The position numbers and the translations under genes are program-made. DNA of 64,000 nucleotides from Fasciola hepatica. Lineage: Eukaryota > Platyhelminthes > Trematoda > Plagiorchiida > Fasciolidae. The DNA lies in assembly GCA_948099385.1 (NCBI GenBank), contig CANUEZ040000191.1, positions 5,580,001 through 5,644,000 on the forward strand. Reading direction: 5' to 3'. Below are positions 26,665-40,227 of the stretch, one piece after another. Position 1 is the stretch's first letter, and each line of letters begins with the position of its first letter. The notes under the pieces were generated by a model that did not search any database, had not been told where the DNA came from, and worked only from the letters and a program-made list of their open reading frames with translations.

Positions 26665-28359
26665 AGATTTGTATAATATGATTCTCCATGCAGCTTGAAC
26701 ACTGAACTGACCATTGAAATGATGGAAGCACTGTACAGCTGTTTGATCCGCTAAGGGAATCATGAGCATTGCACATGGACAGAGCCCACTCGGAGACACG
26801 AACAAGGGTTGGGGTGAACGAATGTCAGTCGAACACCCAAACCACAAGGCTATCCGATATGGGTCTCAACGCTTTGTTAAACATATACAATACATGATAA
26901 AGCACAATCCCCAAATTGGCTTCGGCTTTCGCTTTCGCTTTGAACGGTAACAACCAAATTCTCGCACACCGATCCAATCCTATGTTCCATCACTTCTCTA
27001 TTTATGGGCCTAAGTAAAACCAAGCCTTTCCCCTATGAACAATCCACACAGATTGCTCATACAATGCAATAGAGCAGTAGCAGAGTAGATTTGTATAATA
27101 TGTATCTCCATGCAGCTTGAACACTGAACTGACCATTGAAAATGATGGAAGCACTGTACAGCTGTTTGATCCGCTAAGGGAATCATGAGTATTGCACATG
27201 GACAGAGCCCACTCGGAGACACGAACAAGGGTTGGGGTGAACGAATGTCAGTCGAACACCCAAACCACAAGGCTATCCGATATGGGTCTCAACGCTTTGT
27301 TCAACATATACAATACATGATAAAGCACAATCCCCAAATTGGCTTCGGCTTTCGCTTTCGCTTTGAACGGTAACAACCAAATTCTCGCACACCGATCCAA
27401 TCCTATGTTCTATCACTTCTCTATTTATGGGCCTAAGTAAAACCAAGGCATTCCCTTATGAACAATCCACACACAGATTGCTCATACAATGCAATAGAGC
27501 AGTAGCAGAGTAGATTTGTATAATATGATTCTCCATGCAGCTTGAACACTGAACTGACCATTGAAAATGATGGAAGCACTGTACAGCTGTTTGATCCGCT
27601 AAGGGAATCATGAGCATTGCACATGGACAGAGCCCACTCGGAGACACGAACAAGGGTTGGGGTGAACGAATGTCAGTCGAACACCCAAACCACAAGGCTA
27701 TCCGATATGGGTCTCAACGCTTTGTTAAACATATACACTACATGATATAGCACAATCCCCAAATTGGCTTCGGCTTTCGCTTTCGCTTTGAACGGTAACA
27801 ACCAAATTCTCGCACACCGATCCAATCCTATGTTCTATCACTTCTCTATTTATGGGCTTAGTTAAAACCAAGCTTTTCCCCTATGAACAATCCACACAGA
27901 TTGCTCATACAATGCAATAGAGCAGTAGCAGAGTAGATTTGTATAATATGTATCTCCATGCAGCTTGAACACTGAACTGACCATTGAAAATGATGGAAGC
28001 ACTGTACAGCTGTTTGATCCGCTAAGGGAATCATGAGCATTGCACATGGACAGAGCCCACTCGGAGACACGAACAAGGGTTGGGGTGAACGAATGTCAGT
28101 CAAACACACAAACCACAAAGCTATCCCATATGGGTCTCAACGCTTTGTTCAACATATACAATACATGATAAAGCACAATCCCCAAATTGGCTTCGGCTTT
28201 CGCTTTCGCTTTGAACGGTAACAACCAAATTCTCGCACACCGATCCAATCCTATGTTCCATCACTTCTCTATTTATGGGCCTAAGTAAAACCAAGGCATT
28301 CCCTTATGAACAATCCACACACAGATTGCTCATACAATGCAATAGAGCAGTAGCAGAGT
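26665..28359. repeat. ABCD higher-order repeat unit (1695 bp, canonical)
   Basis: Monomers start at 26665 (A), 27087 (B), 27512 (C) and 27935 (D), with all diagnostic words and lengths as expected. The C copy ends with TTCTATCAC and AAGCTTTTCC, small private changes. This is one of the cleanest examples of the tetramer. Confidence 0.9.
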
Positions 28360-30904
28360 AGATTTGTATAATATGATTCTCCATGCAGCTTGAACACTGA
28401 ACTGACCATTGAAAATGATGGAAGCACTGTACAGCTGTTTGATCCGCTAAGGGAATCATGAGCATTGCACATGGACAGAGCCCACTCGGAGACACGAACA
28501 AGGGTTGGGGTGAACGAATGTCAGTCGAACACCCAAACCACAAGGCTATCCGATATGGGTCTCAACGCTTTGTTAAACATATACAATACATGATAAAGCA
28601 CAATCCCCAAATTGGCTTCGGCTTTCGCTTTCGCTTTGAACGGTAACAACCAAATTCTCGCACATCGATCCAATCCTATGTTCTATCACTTCTCTATTTA
28701 TGGGCCTAAGTAAAACCAAGGCATTCCCTTATGAACAATCCACACACAGATTGCTCATACAATGCAATAGAGCAGTAGCAGAGTAGATTTGTATAATATG
28801 ATTCTCCATGCAGCTTGAACACTGAACTGACCATTGAAAATGATGGAAGCACTGTACAGCTGTTTGATCCGCTAAAGGAATCATGAGCATTGCACATGGA
28901 CAGAGCCCACTCGGAGACACGAACAAGGGTTGGGGTGAACGAATGTCAGTCGAACACCCAAACCACAAGGCTATCCGATATGGGTCTCAACGCTTTGTTC
29001 AACATATACAATACATGATATAGCACAATCCCCAAATTGGCTTCGGCTTTCGCTTTCGCTTTGAACGGTAACAACCAAATACTCGCACACCGATCCAATC
29101 CTATGTTCCATCACTTCTCTATTTATGGGCCTAAGTAAAACCAAGGCATTCCCTTATGAACAATCCACACACAGATTGCTCATACAATGCAATAGAGCAG
29201 TAGCAGAGTAGATTTGTATAATATGATTCTCCATGCAGCTTGAACACTGAACTGACCATTGAAATGATGGAAGCACTGTACAGCTGTTTGATCCGCTAAG
29301 GGAATCATGAGCATTGCACATGGACAGAGCCCACTCGGAGACACGAACAAGGGTTGGGGTGAACGAATGTCAGTCGAACACCCAAACCACAAGGCTATCC
29401 GATATGGGTCTCAACGCTTTGTTAAACATATACAATACATGATAAAGCACAATCCCCAAATTGGCTTCGGCTTTCGCTTTCGCTTTGAACGGTAACAACC
29501 AAATTCTCGCACATCGATCCAATCCTATGTTCCATCACTTCTCTATTTATGGGCTTAGTTAAAACCAAGCCTTTCCCCTATGAACAATCCACACAGATTG
29601 CTCATACAATGCAATAGAGCAGTAGCAGAGTAGATTTGTATAATATGTATCTCCATGCAGCTTGAACACTGAACTGACCATTGAAAATGATGGAAGCACT
29701 GTACAGCTGTTTGATCCGCTAAGGGAATCATGAGCATTGCACATGGACAGAGCCCACTCGGAGACACGAACAAGGGTTGGGGTGAACGAATGTCAGTCAA
29801 ACACACAAACCACAAAGCTATCCCATATGGGTCTCAACGCTTTGTTCAACATATACAATACATGATAAAGCACAATCCCCAAATTGGCTTCGGCTTTCGC
29901 TTTCGCTTTGAACGGTAACAACCAAATTCTCGCACACCGATCCAATCCTATGTTCCATCACTTCTCTATTTATGGGCCTAAGTAAAACCAAGGCATTCCC
30001 TTATGAACAATCCACACACAGATTGCTCATACAATGCAATAGAGCAGTAGCAGAGTAGATTTGTATAATATGATTCTCCATGCAGCTTGAACACTGAACT
30101 GACCATTGAAATGATGGAAGCACTGTACAGCTGTTTGATCCGCTAAGGGAATCATGAGCATTGCACATGGACAGAGCCCACTCGGAGACACGAACAAGGG
30201 TTGGGGTGAACGAATGTCAGTCGAACACCCAAACCACAAGGCTATCCGATATGGGTCTCAACGCTTTGTTAAACATATACACTACATGATATAGCACAAT
30301 CCCCAAATTGGCTTCGGCTTTCGCTTTCGCTTTGAACGGTAACAACCAAATTCTCGCACACCGATCCAATCCTATGTTCCATCACTTCTCTATTTATGGG
30401 CCTAAGTAAAACCAAGGCATTCCCTTATGAACAATCCACACACAGATTGCTCATACAATGCAATAGAGCAGTAGCAGAGTAGATTTGTATAATATGATTC
30501 TCCATGCAGCTTGAACACTGAACTGACCATTGAAATGATGGAAGCACTGTACAGCTGTTTGATCCGCTAAGGGAATCATGAGCATTGCACATGGACAGAG
30601 CCCACTCGGAGACACGAACAAGGGTTGGGGTGAACGAATGTCAGTCGAACACCCAAACCACAAGGCTATCCGATATGGGTCTCAACGCTTTGTTAAACAT
30701 ATACAATACATGATATAGCACAATCCCCAAATTGGCTTCGGCTTTCGCTTTCGCTTTGAACGGTAACAACCAAATTCTCGCACACCGATCCAATCCTATG
30801 TTCCATCACTTCTCTATTTATGGGCCTAAGTAAAACCAAGGCATTCCCTTATGAACAATCCACACACAGATTGCTCATACAATGCAATAGAGCAGTAGCA
30901 GAGT
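28360..30904. repeat. Hexameric segment, 2545 bp, first copy of a tandem duplication
   Basis: Six monomers start at 28360, 28785, 29210, 29632, 30057 and 30481. The following 2.5 kb repeats them in order. Private changes shared at exactly 2545 bp spacing are CACATCGATC (28665 and 31210; 29514 and 32059), GCTAAAGGAATC followed by GAGCATTGC (28876 and 31421) and AAATACTCG (29081 and 31626). Confidence 0.9.
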
Positions 30905-33447
30905 AGATTTGTATAATATGATTCTCCATGCAGCTTGAACACTGAACTGACCATTGAAAATGATGGAAGCACTGTACAGCTGTTTGATCCGCTAAGGGAA
31001 TCATGAGCATTGCACATGGACAGAGCCCACTCGGAGACACGAACAAGGGTTGGGGTGAACGAATGTCAGTCGAACACCCAAACCACAAGGCTATCCGATA
31101 TGGGTCTCAACGCTTTGTTAAACATATACAATACATGATAAAGCACAATCCCCAAATTGGCTTCGGCTTTCGCTTTCGCTTTGAACGGTAACAACCAAAT
31201 TCTCGCACATCGATCCAATCCTATGTTCTATCACTTCTCTATTTATGGGCCTAAGTAAAACCAAGGCATTCCCTTATGAACAATCCACACACAGATTGCT
31301 CATACAATGCAATAGAGCAGTAGCAGAGTAGATTTGTATAATATGATTCTCCATGCAGCTTGAACACTGAACTGACCATTGAAAATGATGGAAGCACTGT
31401 ACAGCTGTTTGATCCGCTAAAGGAATCATGAGCATTGCACATGGACAGAGCCCACTCGGAGACACGAACAAGGGTTGGGGTGAACGAATGTCAGTCGAAC
31501 ACCCAAACCACAAGGCTATCCGATATGGGTCTCAACGCTTTGTTCAACATATACAATACATGATATAGCACAATCCCCAAATTGGCTTCGGCTTTCGCTT
31601 TCGCTTTGAACGGTAACAACCAAATACTCGCACACCGATCCAATCCTATGTTCCATCACTTCTCTATTTATGGGCCTAAGTAAAACCAAGGCATTCCCTT
31701 ATGAACAATCCACACACAGATTGCTCATACAATGCAATAGAGCAGTAGCAGAGTAGATTTGTATAATATGATTCTCCATGCAGCTTGAACACTGAACTGA
31801 CCATTGAAATGATGGAAGCACTGTACAGCTGTTTGATCCGCTAAGGGAATCATGAGCATTGCACATGGACAGAGCCCACTCGGAGACACGAACAAGGGTT
31901 GGGGTGAACGAATGTCAGTCGAACACCCAAACCACAAGGCTATCCGATATGGGTCTCAACGCTTTGTTAAACATATACAATACATGATAAAGCACAATCC
32001 CCAAATTGGCTTCGGCTTTCGCTTTCGCTTTGAACGGTAACAACCAAATTCTCGCACATCGATCCAATCCTATGTTCCATCACTTCTCTATTTATGGGCT
32101 TAGTTAAAACCAAGCCTTTCCCCTATGAACAATCCACACAGATTGCTCATACAATGCAATAGAGCAGTAGCAGAGTAGATTTGTATAATATGTATCTCCA
32201 TGCAGCTTGAACACTGAACTGACCATTGAAAATGATGGAAGCACTGTACAGCTGTTTGATCCGCTAAGGGAATCATGAGCATTGCACATGGACAGAGCCC
32301 ACTCGGAGACACGAACAAGGGTTGGGGTGAACGAATGTCAGTCAAACACACAAACCACAAAGCTATCCCATATGGGTCTCAACGCTTTGTTCAACATATA
32401 CAATACATGATAAAGCACAATCCCCAAATTGGCTTCGGCTTTCGCTTTCGCTTTGAACGGTAACAACCAAATTCTCGCACACCGATCCAATCCTATGTTC
32501 CATCACTTCTCTATTTATGGGCCTAAGTAAAACCAAGGCATTCCCTTATGAACAATCCACACACAGATTGCTCATACAATGCAATAGAGCAGTAGCAGAG
32601 TAGATTTGTATAATATGATTCTCCATGCAGCTTGAACACTGAACTGACCATTGAAATGATGGAAGCACTGTACAGCTGTTTGATCCGCTAAGGGAATCAT
32701 GAGCATTGCACATGGACAGAGCCCACTCGGAGACACGAACAAGGGTTGGGGTGAACGAATGTCAGTCGAACACCCAAACCACAAGGCTATCCGATATGGG
32801 TCTCAACGCTTTGTTAAACATATACACTACATGATATAGCACAATCCCCAAATTGGCTTCGGCTTTCGCTTTCGCTTTGAACGGTAACAACCAAATTCTC
32901 GCACACCGATCCAATCCTATGTTCCATCACTTCTCTATTTATGGGCCTAAGTAAAACCAAGGCATTCCCTTATGAACAATCCACACACAGATTGCTCATA
33001 CAATGCAATAGAGCAGTAGCAGAGTAGATTTGTATAATATGATTCTCCATGCAGCTTGAACACTGAACTGACCATTGAAATGATGGAAGCACTGTACAGC
33101 TGTTTGATCCGCTAAGGGAATCATGAGCATTGCACATGGACAGAGCCCACTCGGAGACACGAACAAGGGTTGGGGTGAACGAATGTCAGTCGAACACCCA
33201 AACCACAAGGCTATCCGATATGGGTCTCAACGCTTTGTTAAACATATACAATACATGATAAAGCACAATCCCCAAATTGGCTTCGGCTTTCGCTTTCGCT
33301 TTGAACGGTAACAACCAAATTCTCGCACATCGATCCAATCCTATGTTCCATCACTTCTCTATTTATGGGCTTAGTTAAAACCAAGCCTTTCCCCTATGAA
33401 CAATCCACACAGATTGCTCATACAATGCAATAGAGCAGTAGCAGAGT
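30905..33447. repeat. Hexameric segment, second copy of the 2545-bp duplication
   Basis: Monomers start at 30905, 31330, 31755, 32177, 32602 and 33026. The first five match the preceding segment monomer by monomer. The sixth instead resembles the third (CACATCG at 33330, 1271 bp after 32059), so a further three-monomer copying step followed the hexamer duplication. Confidence 0.87.
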
Positions 33448-33872
33448 AGATTTGTATAATATGTATCTCCATGCAGCTTGAACACTGAACTGACCATTGA
33501 AAATGATGGAAGCACTGTACAGCTGTTTGATCCGCTAAGGGAATCATGAGCATTGCACATGGACAGAGCCCACTCGGAGACACGAACAAGGGTTGGGGTG
33601 AACGAATGTCAGTCAAACACACAAACCACAAAGCTATCCCATATGGGTCTCAACGCTTTGTTCAACATATACAATACATGATAAAGCACAATCCCCAAAT
33701 TGGCTTCGGCTTTCGCTTTCGCTTTGAACGGTAACAACCAAATTCTCGCACACCGATCCAATCCTATGTTCCATCACTTCTCTATTTATGGGCCTAAGTA
33801 AAACCAAGGCATTCCCTTATGAACAATCCACACACAGATTGCTCATACAATGCAATAGAGCAGTAGCAGAGT

Positions 33873-35566
33873 AGATTTGTATAATATGATTCTCCATGCA
33901 GCTTGAACACTGAACTGACCATTGAAATGATGGAAGCACTGTACAGCTGTTTGATCCGCTAAGGGAATCATGAGCATTGCACATGGACAGAGCCCACTCG
34001 GAGACACGAACAAGGGTTGGGGTGAACGAATGTCAGTCGAACACCCAAACCACAAGGCTATCCGATATGGGTCTCAACGCTTTGTTAAACATATACAATA
34101 CATGATAAAGCACAATCCCCAAATTGGCTTCGGCTTTCGCTTTCGCTTTGAACGGTAACAACCAAATTCTCGCACACCGATCCAATCCTATGTTCCATCA
34201 CTTCTCTATTTATGGGCCTAAGTAAAACCAAGCCTTTCCCCTATGAACAATCCACACAGATTGCTCATACAATGCAATAGAGCAGTAGCAGAGTAGATTT
34301 GTATAATATGTATCTCCATGCAGCTTGAACACTGAACTGACCATTGAAAATGATGGAAGCACTGTACAGCTGTTTGATCCGCTAAGGGAATCATGAGTAT
34401 TGCACATGGACAGAGCCCACTCGGAGACACGAACAAGGGTTGGGGTGAACGAATGTCAGTCGAACACCCAAACCACAAGGCTATCCGATATGGGTCTCAA
34501 CGCTTTGTTCAACATATACAATACATGATAAAGCACAATCCCCAAATTGGCTTCGGCTTTCGCTTTCGCTTTGAACGGTAACAACCAAATTCTCGCACAC
34601 CGATCCAATCCTATGTTCTATCACTTCTCTATTTATGGGCCTAAGTAAAACCAAGGCATTCCCTTATGAACAATCCACACACAGATTGCTCATACAATGC
34701 AATAGAGCAGTAGCAGAGTAGATTTGTATAATATGATTCTCCATGCAGCTTGAACACTGAACTGACCATTGAAAATGATGGAAGCACTGTACAGCTGTTT
34801 GATCCGCTAAGGGAATCATGAGCATTGCACATGGACAGAGCCCACTCGGAGACACGAACAAGGGTTGGGGTGAACGAATGTCAGTCGAACACCCAAACCA
34901 CAAGGCTATCCGATATGGGTCTCAACGCTTTGTTCAACATATACACTACATGATATAGCACAATCCCCAAATTGGCTTCGGCTTTCGCTTTCGCTTTGAA
35001 CGGTAACAACCAAATTCTCGCACACCGATCCAATCCTATGTTCCATCACTTCTCTATTTATGGGCTTAGTTAAAACCAAGCCTTTCCCCTATGAACAATC
35101 CACACAGATTGCTCATACAATGCAATAGAGCAGTAGCAGAGTAGATTTGTATAATATGTATCTCCATGCAGCTTGAACACTGAACTGACCATTGAAAATG
35201 ATGGAAGCACTGTACAGCTGTTTGATCCGCTAAGGGAATCATGAGCATTGCACATGGACAGAGCCCACTCGGAGACACGAACAAGGGTTGGGGTGAACGA
35301 ATGTCAGTCAAACACACAAACCACAAAGCTATCCCATATGGGTCTCAACGCTTTGTTCAACATATACAATACATGATAAAGCACAATCCCCAAATTGGCT
35401 TCGGCTTTCGCTTTCGCTTTGAACGGTAACAACCAAATTCTCGCACACCGATCCAATCCTATGTTCCATCACTTCTCTATTTATGGGCCTAAGTAAATCA
35501 AGGCATTCCCTTATGAACAATCCACACACAGATTGCTCATACAATGCAATAGAGCAGTAGCAGAGT
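33873..35566. repeat. ABCD higher-order repeat unit (1694 bp)
   Basis: Monomers start at 33873 (A), 34295 (B), 34720 (C) and 35143 (D). The C copy has GTTCAACAT rather than GTTAAACAT. The D copy lost one base in AAGTAAATCAAGG, which accounts for the 1694-bp length. Confidence 0.88.
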
Positions 35567-37260
35567 AGATTTGTATAATATGATTCTCCATGCAGCTTGA
35601 ACACTGAACTGACCATTGAAATGATGGAAGCACTGTACAGCTGTTTGATCCGCTAAGGGAATCATGAGCATTGCACATGGACAGAGCCCACTCGGAGACA
35701 CGAACAAGGGTTGGGGTGAACGAATGTCAGTCGAACACCCAAACCACAAGGCTATCCGATATGGGTCTCAACGCTTTGTTAAACATATACAATACATGAT
35801 AAAGCACAATCCCCAAATTGGCTTCGGCTTTCGCTTTCGCTTTGAACGGTAACAACCAAATTCTCGCACACCGATCCAATCCTATGTTCCATCACTTCTC
35901 TATTTATGGGCCTAAGTAAAACCAAGCCTTTCCCCTATGAACAATCCACACAGATTGCTCATACAATGCAATAGAGCAGTAGCAGAGTAGATTTGTCTAA
36001 TATGTATCTCCATGCAGCTTGAACACTGAACTGACCATTGAAAATGATGGAAGCACTGTACAGCTGTTTGATCCGCTAAGGGAATCATGAGTATTGCACA
36101 TGGACAGAGCCCACTCGGAGACACGAACAAGGGTTGGGGTGAACGAATGTCAGTCGAACCCCCATACCACAAGGCTATCCGATATGGGTCTCAACGCTTT
36201 GTTCAACATATACAATACATGATAAAGCACAATCCCCAAATTGGCTTCGGCTTTCGCTTTCGCTTTGAACGGTAACAACCAAATTCTCGCACACCGATCC
36301 AATCCTATGTTCTATCACTTCTCTATTTATGGGCCTAAGTAAAACCAAGGCATTCCCTTATGAACAATCCACACACAGATTGCTCATACAATGCAATAGA
36401 GCAGTAGCAGAGTAGATTTGTATAATATGATTCTCCATGCAGCTTGAACACTGAACTGACCATTGAAATGATGGAAGCACTGTACAGCTGTTTGATCCGC
36501 TAAGGGAATCATGAGCATTGCACATGGACAGAGCCCACTCGGAGACACGAACAAGGGTTGGGGTGAACGAATGTCAGTCGAACACCCAAACCACAAGGCT
36601 ATCCGATATGGGTCTCAACGCTTTGTTAAACATATACACTACATGATATAGCACAATCCCCAAATTGGCTTCGGCTTTCGCTTTCGCTTTGAACGGTAAC
36701 AACCAAATTCTCGCACACCGATCCAATCCTATGTTCCATCACTTCTCTATTTATGGGCTTAGTTAAAACCAAGCCTTTCCCCTATGAACAATCCACACAG
36801 ATTGCTCATACAATGCAATAGAGCAGTAGCAGAGTAGATTTGTATAATATGTATCTCCATGCAGCTTGAACACTGAACTGACCATTGAAAATGATGGAAG
36901 CACTGTACAGCTGTTTGATCCGCTAAGGGAATCATGAGCATTGCACATGGACAGAGCCCACTCGGAGACACGAACAAGGGTTGGGGTGAACGAATGTCAG
37001 TCAAACACACAAACCACAAAGCTATCCCATATGGGTCTCAACGCTTTGTTAAACATATACAATACATGATAAAGCACAATCCCCAAATTGGCTTCGGCTT
37101 TCGCTTTCGCTTTGAACGGTAACAACCAAATTCTCGCACACCGATCCAATCCTATGTTCCATCACTTTTCTATTTATGGGCCTAAGTAAAACCAAGGCAT
37201 TCCCTTATGAACAATCCACACACAGATTGCTCATACAATGCAATAGAGCAGTAGCAGAGT
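35567..37260. repeat. ABCD higher-order repeat unit with a shortened C (1694 bp)
   Basis: Monomers start at 35567 (A), 35989 (B), 36414 (C variant with GAAATGATGG) and 36836 (D with GTTAAACAT). The B copy carries TTGTCTAATATG, a private change also in the next B copy at 37683, exactly 1694 bp later. That links the two units as recent copies. Confidence 0.86.
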
Positions 37261-38532
37261 AGATTTGTATAATATGATTCTCCATGCAGCTTGAACACTG
37301 AACTGACCATTGAAATGATGGAAGCACTGTACAGCTGTTTGATCCGCTAAGGGAATCATGAGCATTGCACATGGACAGAGCCCACTCGGAGACACGAACA
37401 AGGGTTGGGGTGAACGAATGTCAGTCGAACACCCAAACCACAAGGCTATCCGATATGGGTCTCAACGCTTTGTTAAACATATACAATACATGATAAAGCA
37501 CAATCCCCAAATTGGCTTCGGCTTTCGCTTTCGCTTTGAACGGTAACAACCAAATTCTCGCACACCGATCCAATCCTATGTTCCATCACTTCTCTATTTA
37601 TGGGCCTAAGTAAAACCAAGCCTTTCCCCTATGAACAATCCACACAGATTGCTCATACAATGCAATAGAGCAGTAGCAGAGTAGATTTGTCTAATATGTA
37701 TCTCCATGCAGCTTGAACACTGAACTGACCATTGAAAATGATGGAAGCACTGTACAGCTGTTTGATCCGCTAAGGGAATCATGAGTATTGCACATGGACA
37801 GAGCCCACTCGGAGACACGAACAAGGGTTGGGGTGAACGAATGTCAGTCGAACACCCAAACCACAAGGCTATCCCATATGGGTCTCAACGCTTTGTTCAA
37901 CATATACAATACATGATAAAGCACAATCCCCAAATTGGCTTCGGCTTTCGCTTTCGCTTTGAACGGTAACAACCAAATTCTCGCACACCGATCCAATCCT
38001 ATGTTCTATCACTTCTCTATTTATGGGCCTAAGTAAAACCAAGGCATTCCCTTATGAACAATCCACACACAGATTGCTCATACAATGCAATAGAGCAGTA
38101 GCAGAGTAGATTTGTATAATATGATTCTCCATGCAGCTTGAACACTGAACTGACCATTGAAAATGATGGAAGCACTGTACAGCTGTTTGATCCGCTAAGG
38201 GAATCATGAGCATTGCACATGGACAGAGCCCACTCGGAGACACGAACAAGGGTTGGGGTGAACGAATGTCAGTCGAACACCCAAACCACAAGGCTATCCG
38301 ATATGGGTCTCAACGCTTTGTTAAACATATACAATACATGATAAAGCACAATCCCCAAATTGGCTTCGGCTTTCGCTTTCGCTTTGAACGGTAACAACCA
38401 AATTCTCGCACACCGATCCAATCCTATGTTCCATCACTTTTCTATTTATGGGCCTAAGTAAAACCAAGGCATTCCCTTATGAACAATCCACACACAGATT
38501 GCTCATACAATGCAATAGAGCAGTAGCAGAGT
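37261..38532. repeat. Shortened unit A-B-(C/D), 1272 bp
   Basis: Monomers start at 37261 (A), 37683 (B) and 38108. The third is C-like on the left and D-like from CAATACATGATAAAGC onward. It shares CACTTTTCTATTT (38440) with the D of the previous unit (37168), which supports a C/D exchange that removed one monomer. Confidence 0.78.
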
Positions 38533-40227
38533 AGATTTGTATAATATGATTCTCCATGCAGCTTGAACACTGAACTGACCATTGAAATGATGGAAGCACT
38601 GTACAGCTGTTTGATCCGCTAAGGGAATCATGAGCATTGCACATGGACAGAGCCCACTCGGAGACACGAACAAGGGTTGGGGTGAACGAATGTCAGTCGA
38701 ACACCCAAACCACAAGGCTATCCGATATGGGTCTCAACGCTTTGTTAAACATATACAATACATGATAAAGCACAATCCCCAAATTGGCTTCGGCTTTCGC
38801 TTTCGCTTTGAACGGTAACAACCAAATTCTCGCACACCGATCCAATCCTATGTTCCATCACTTCTCTATTTATGGGCCTAAGTAAAACCAAGCCTTTCCC
38901 CTATGAACAATCCACACAGATTGCTCACACAATGCAATAGAGCAGTAGCAGAGTAGATTTGTATAATATGTATCTCCATGCAGCTTGAACACTGAACTGA
39001 CCATTGAAAATGATGGAAGCACTGTACAGCTGTTTGATCCGCTAAGGGAATCATGAGTATTGCACATGGACAGAGCCCACTCGGAGACACGAACAAGGGT
39101 TGGGGTGAACGAATGTCAGTCGAACACCCAAACCACAAGGCTATCCGATATGGGTCTCAACGCTTTGTTCAACATATACAATACATGATAAAGCACAATC
39201 CCCAAATTGGCTTCGGCTTTCGCTTTCGCTTTGAACGGTAACAACCAAATTCTCGCACACCGATCCAATCCTATGTTCTATCACTTCTCTATTTATGGGC
39301 CTAAGTAAAACCAAGGCATTCCCTTATGAACAATCCACACACAGATTGCTCATACAATGCAATAGAGCAGTAGCAGAGTAGATTTGTATAATATGATTCT
39401 CCATGCAGCTTGAACACTGAACTGACCATTGAAAATGATGGAAGCACTGTACAGCTGTTTGATCCGCTAAGGGAATCATGAGCATTGCACATGGACAGAG
39501 CCCACTCGGAGACACGAACAAGGGTTGGGGTGAACGAATGTCAGTCGAACACCCAAACCACAAGGCTATCCGATATGGGTCTCAACGCTTTGTTAAACAT
39601 ATACACTACATGATATAGCACAATCCCCAAATTGGCTTCGGCTTTCGCTTTCGCTTTGAACGGTAACAACCAAATTCTCGCACACCGATCCAATCCTATG
39701 TTCCATCACTTCTCTATTTATGGGCTTAGTTAAAACCAAGCCTTTCCCCTATGAACAATCCACACAGATTGCTCATACAATGCAATAGAGCAGTAGCAGA
39801 GTAGATTTGTATAATATGTATCTCCATGCAGCTTGAACACTGAACTGACCATTGAAAATGATGGAAGCACTGTACAGCTGTTTGATCCGCTAAGGGAATC
39901 ATGAGCATTGCACATGGACAGAGCCCACTCGGAGACACGAACAAGGGTTGGGGTGAACGAATGTCAGTCAAACACACAAACCACAAAGCTATCCCATATG
40001 GGTCTCAACGCTTTGTTCAACATATACAATACATGATAAAGCACAATCCCCAAATTGGCTTCGGCTTTCGCTTTCGCTTTGAACGGTAACAACCAAATTC
40101 TCGCACACCGATCCAATCCTATGTTCCATCACTTCTCTATTTATGGGCCTAAGTAAAACCAAGGCATTCCCTTATGAACAATCCACACACAGATTGCTCA
40201 TACAATGCAATAGAGCAGTAGCAGAGT
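38533..40227. repeat. ABCD higher-order repeat unit (1695 bp, canonical)
   Basis: Monomers start at 38533 (A), 38955 (B), 39380 (C) and 39803 (D), with lengths 422, 425, 423 and 425. All diagnostic words are present; a private change GCTCACACAATG lies at the end of the A copy. Confidence 0.9.
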
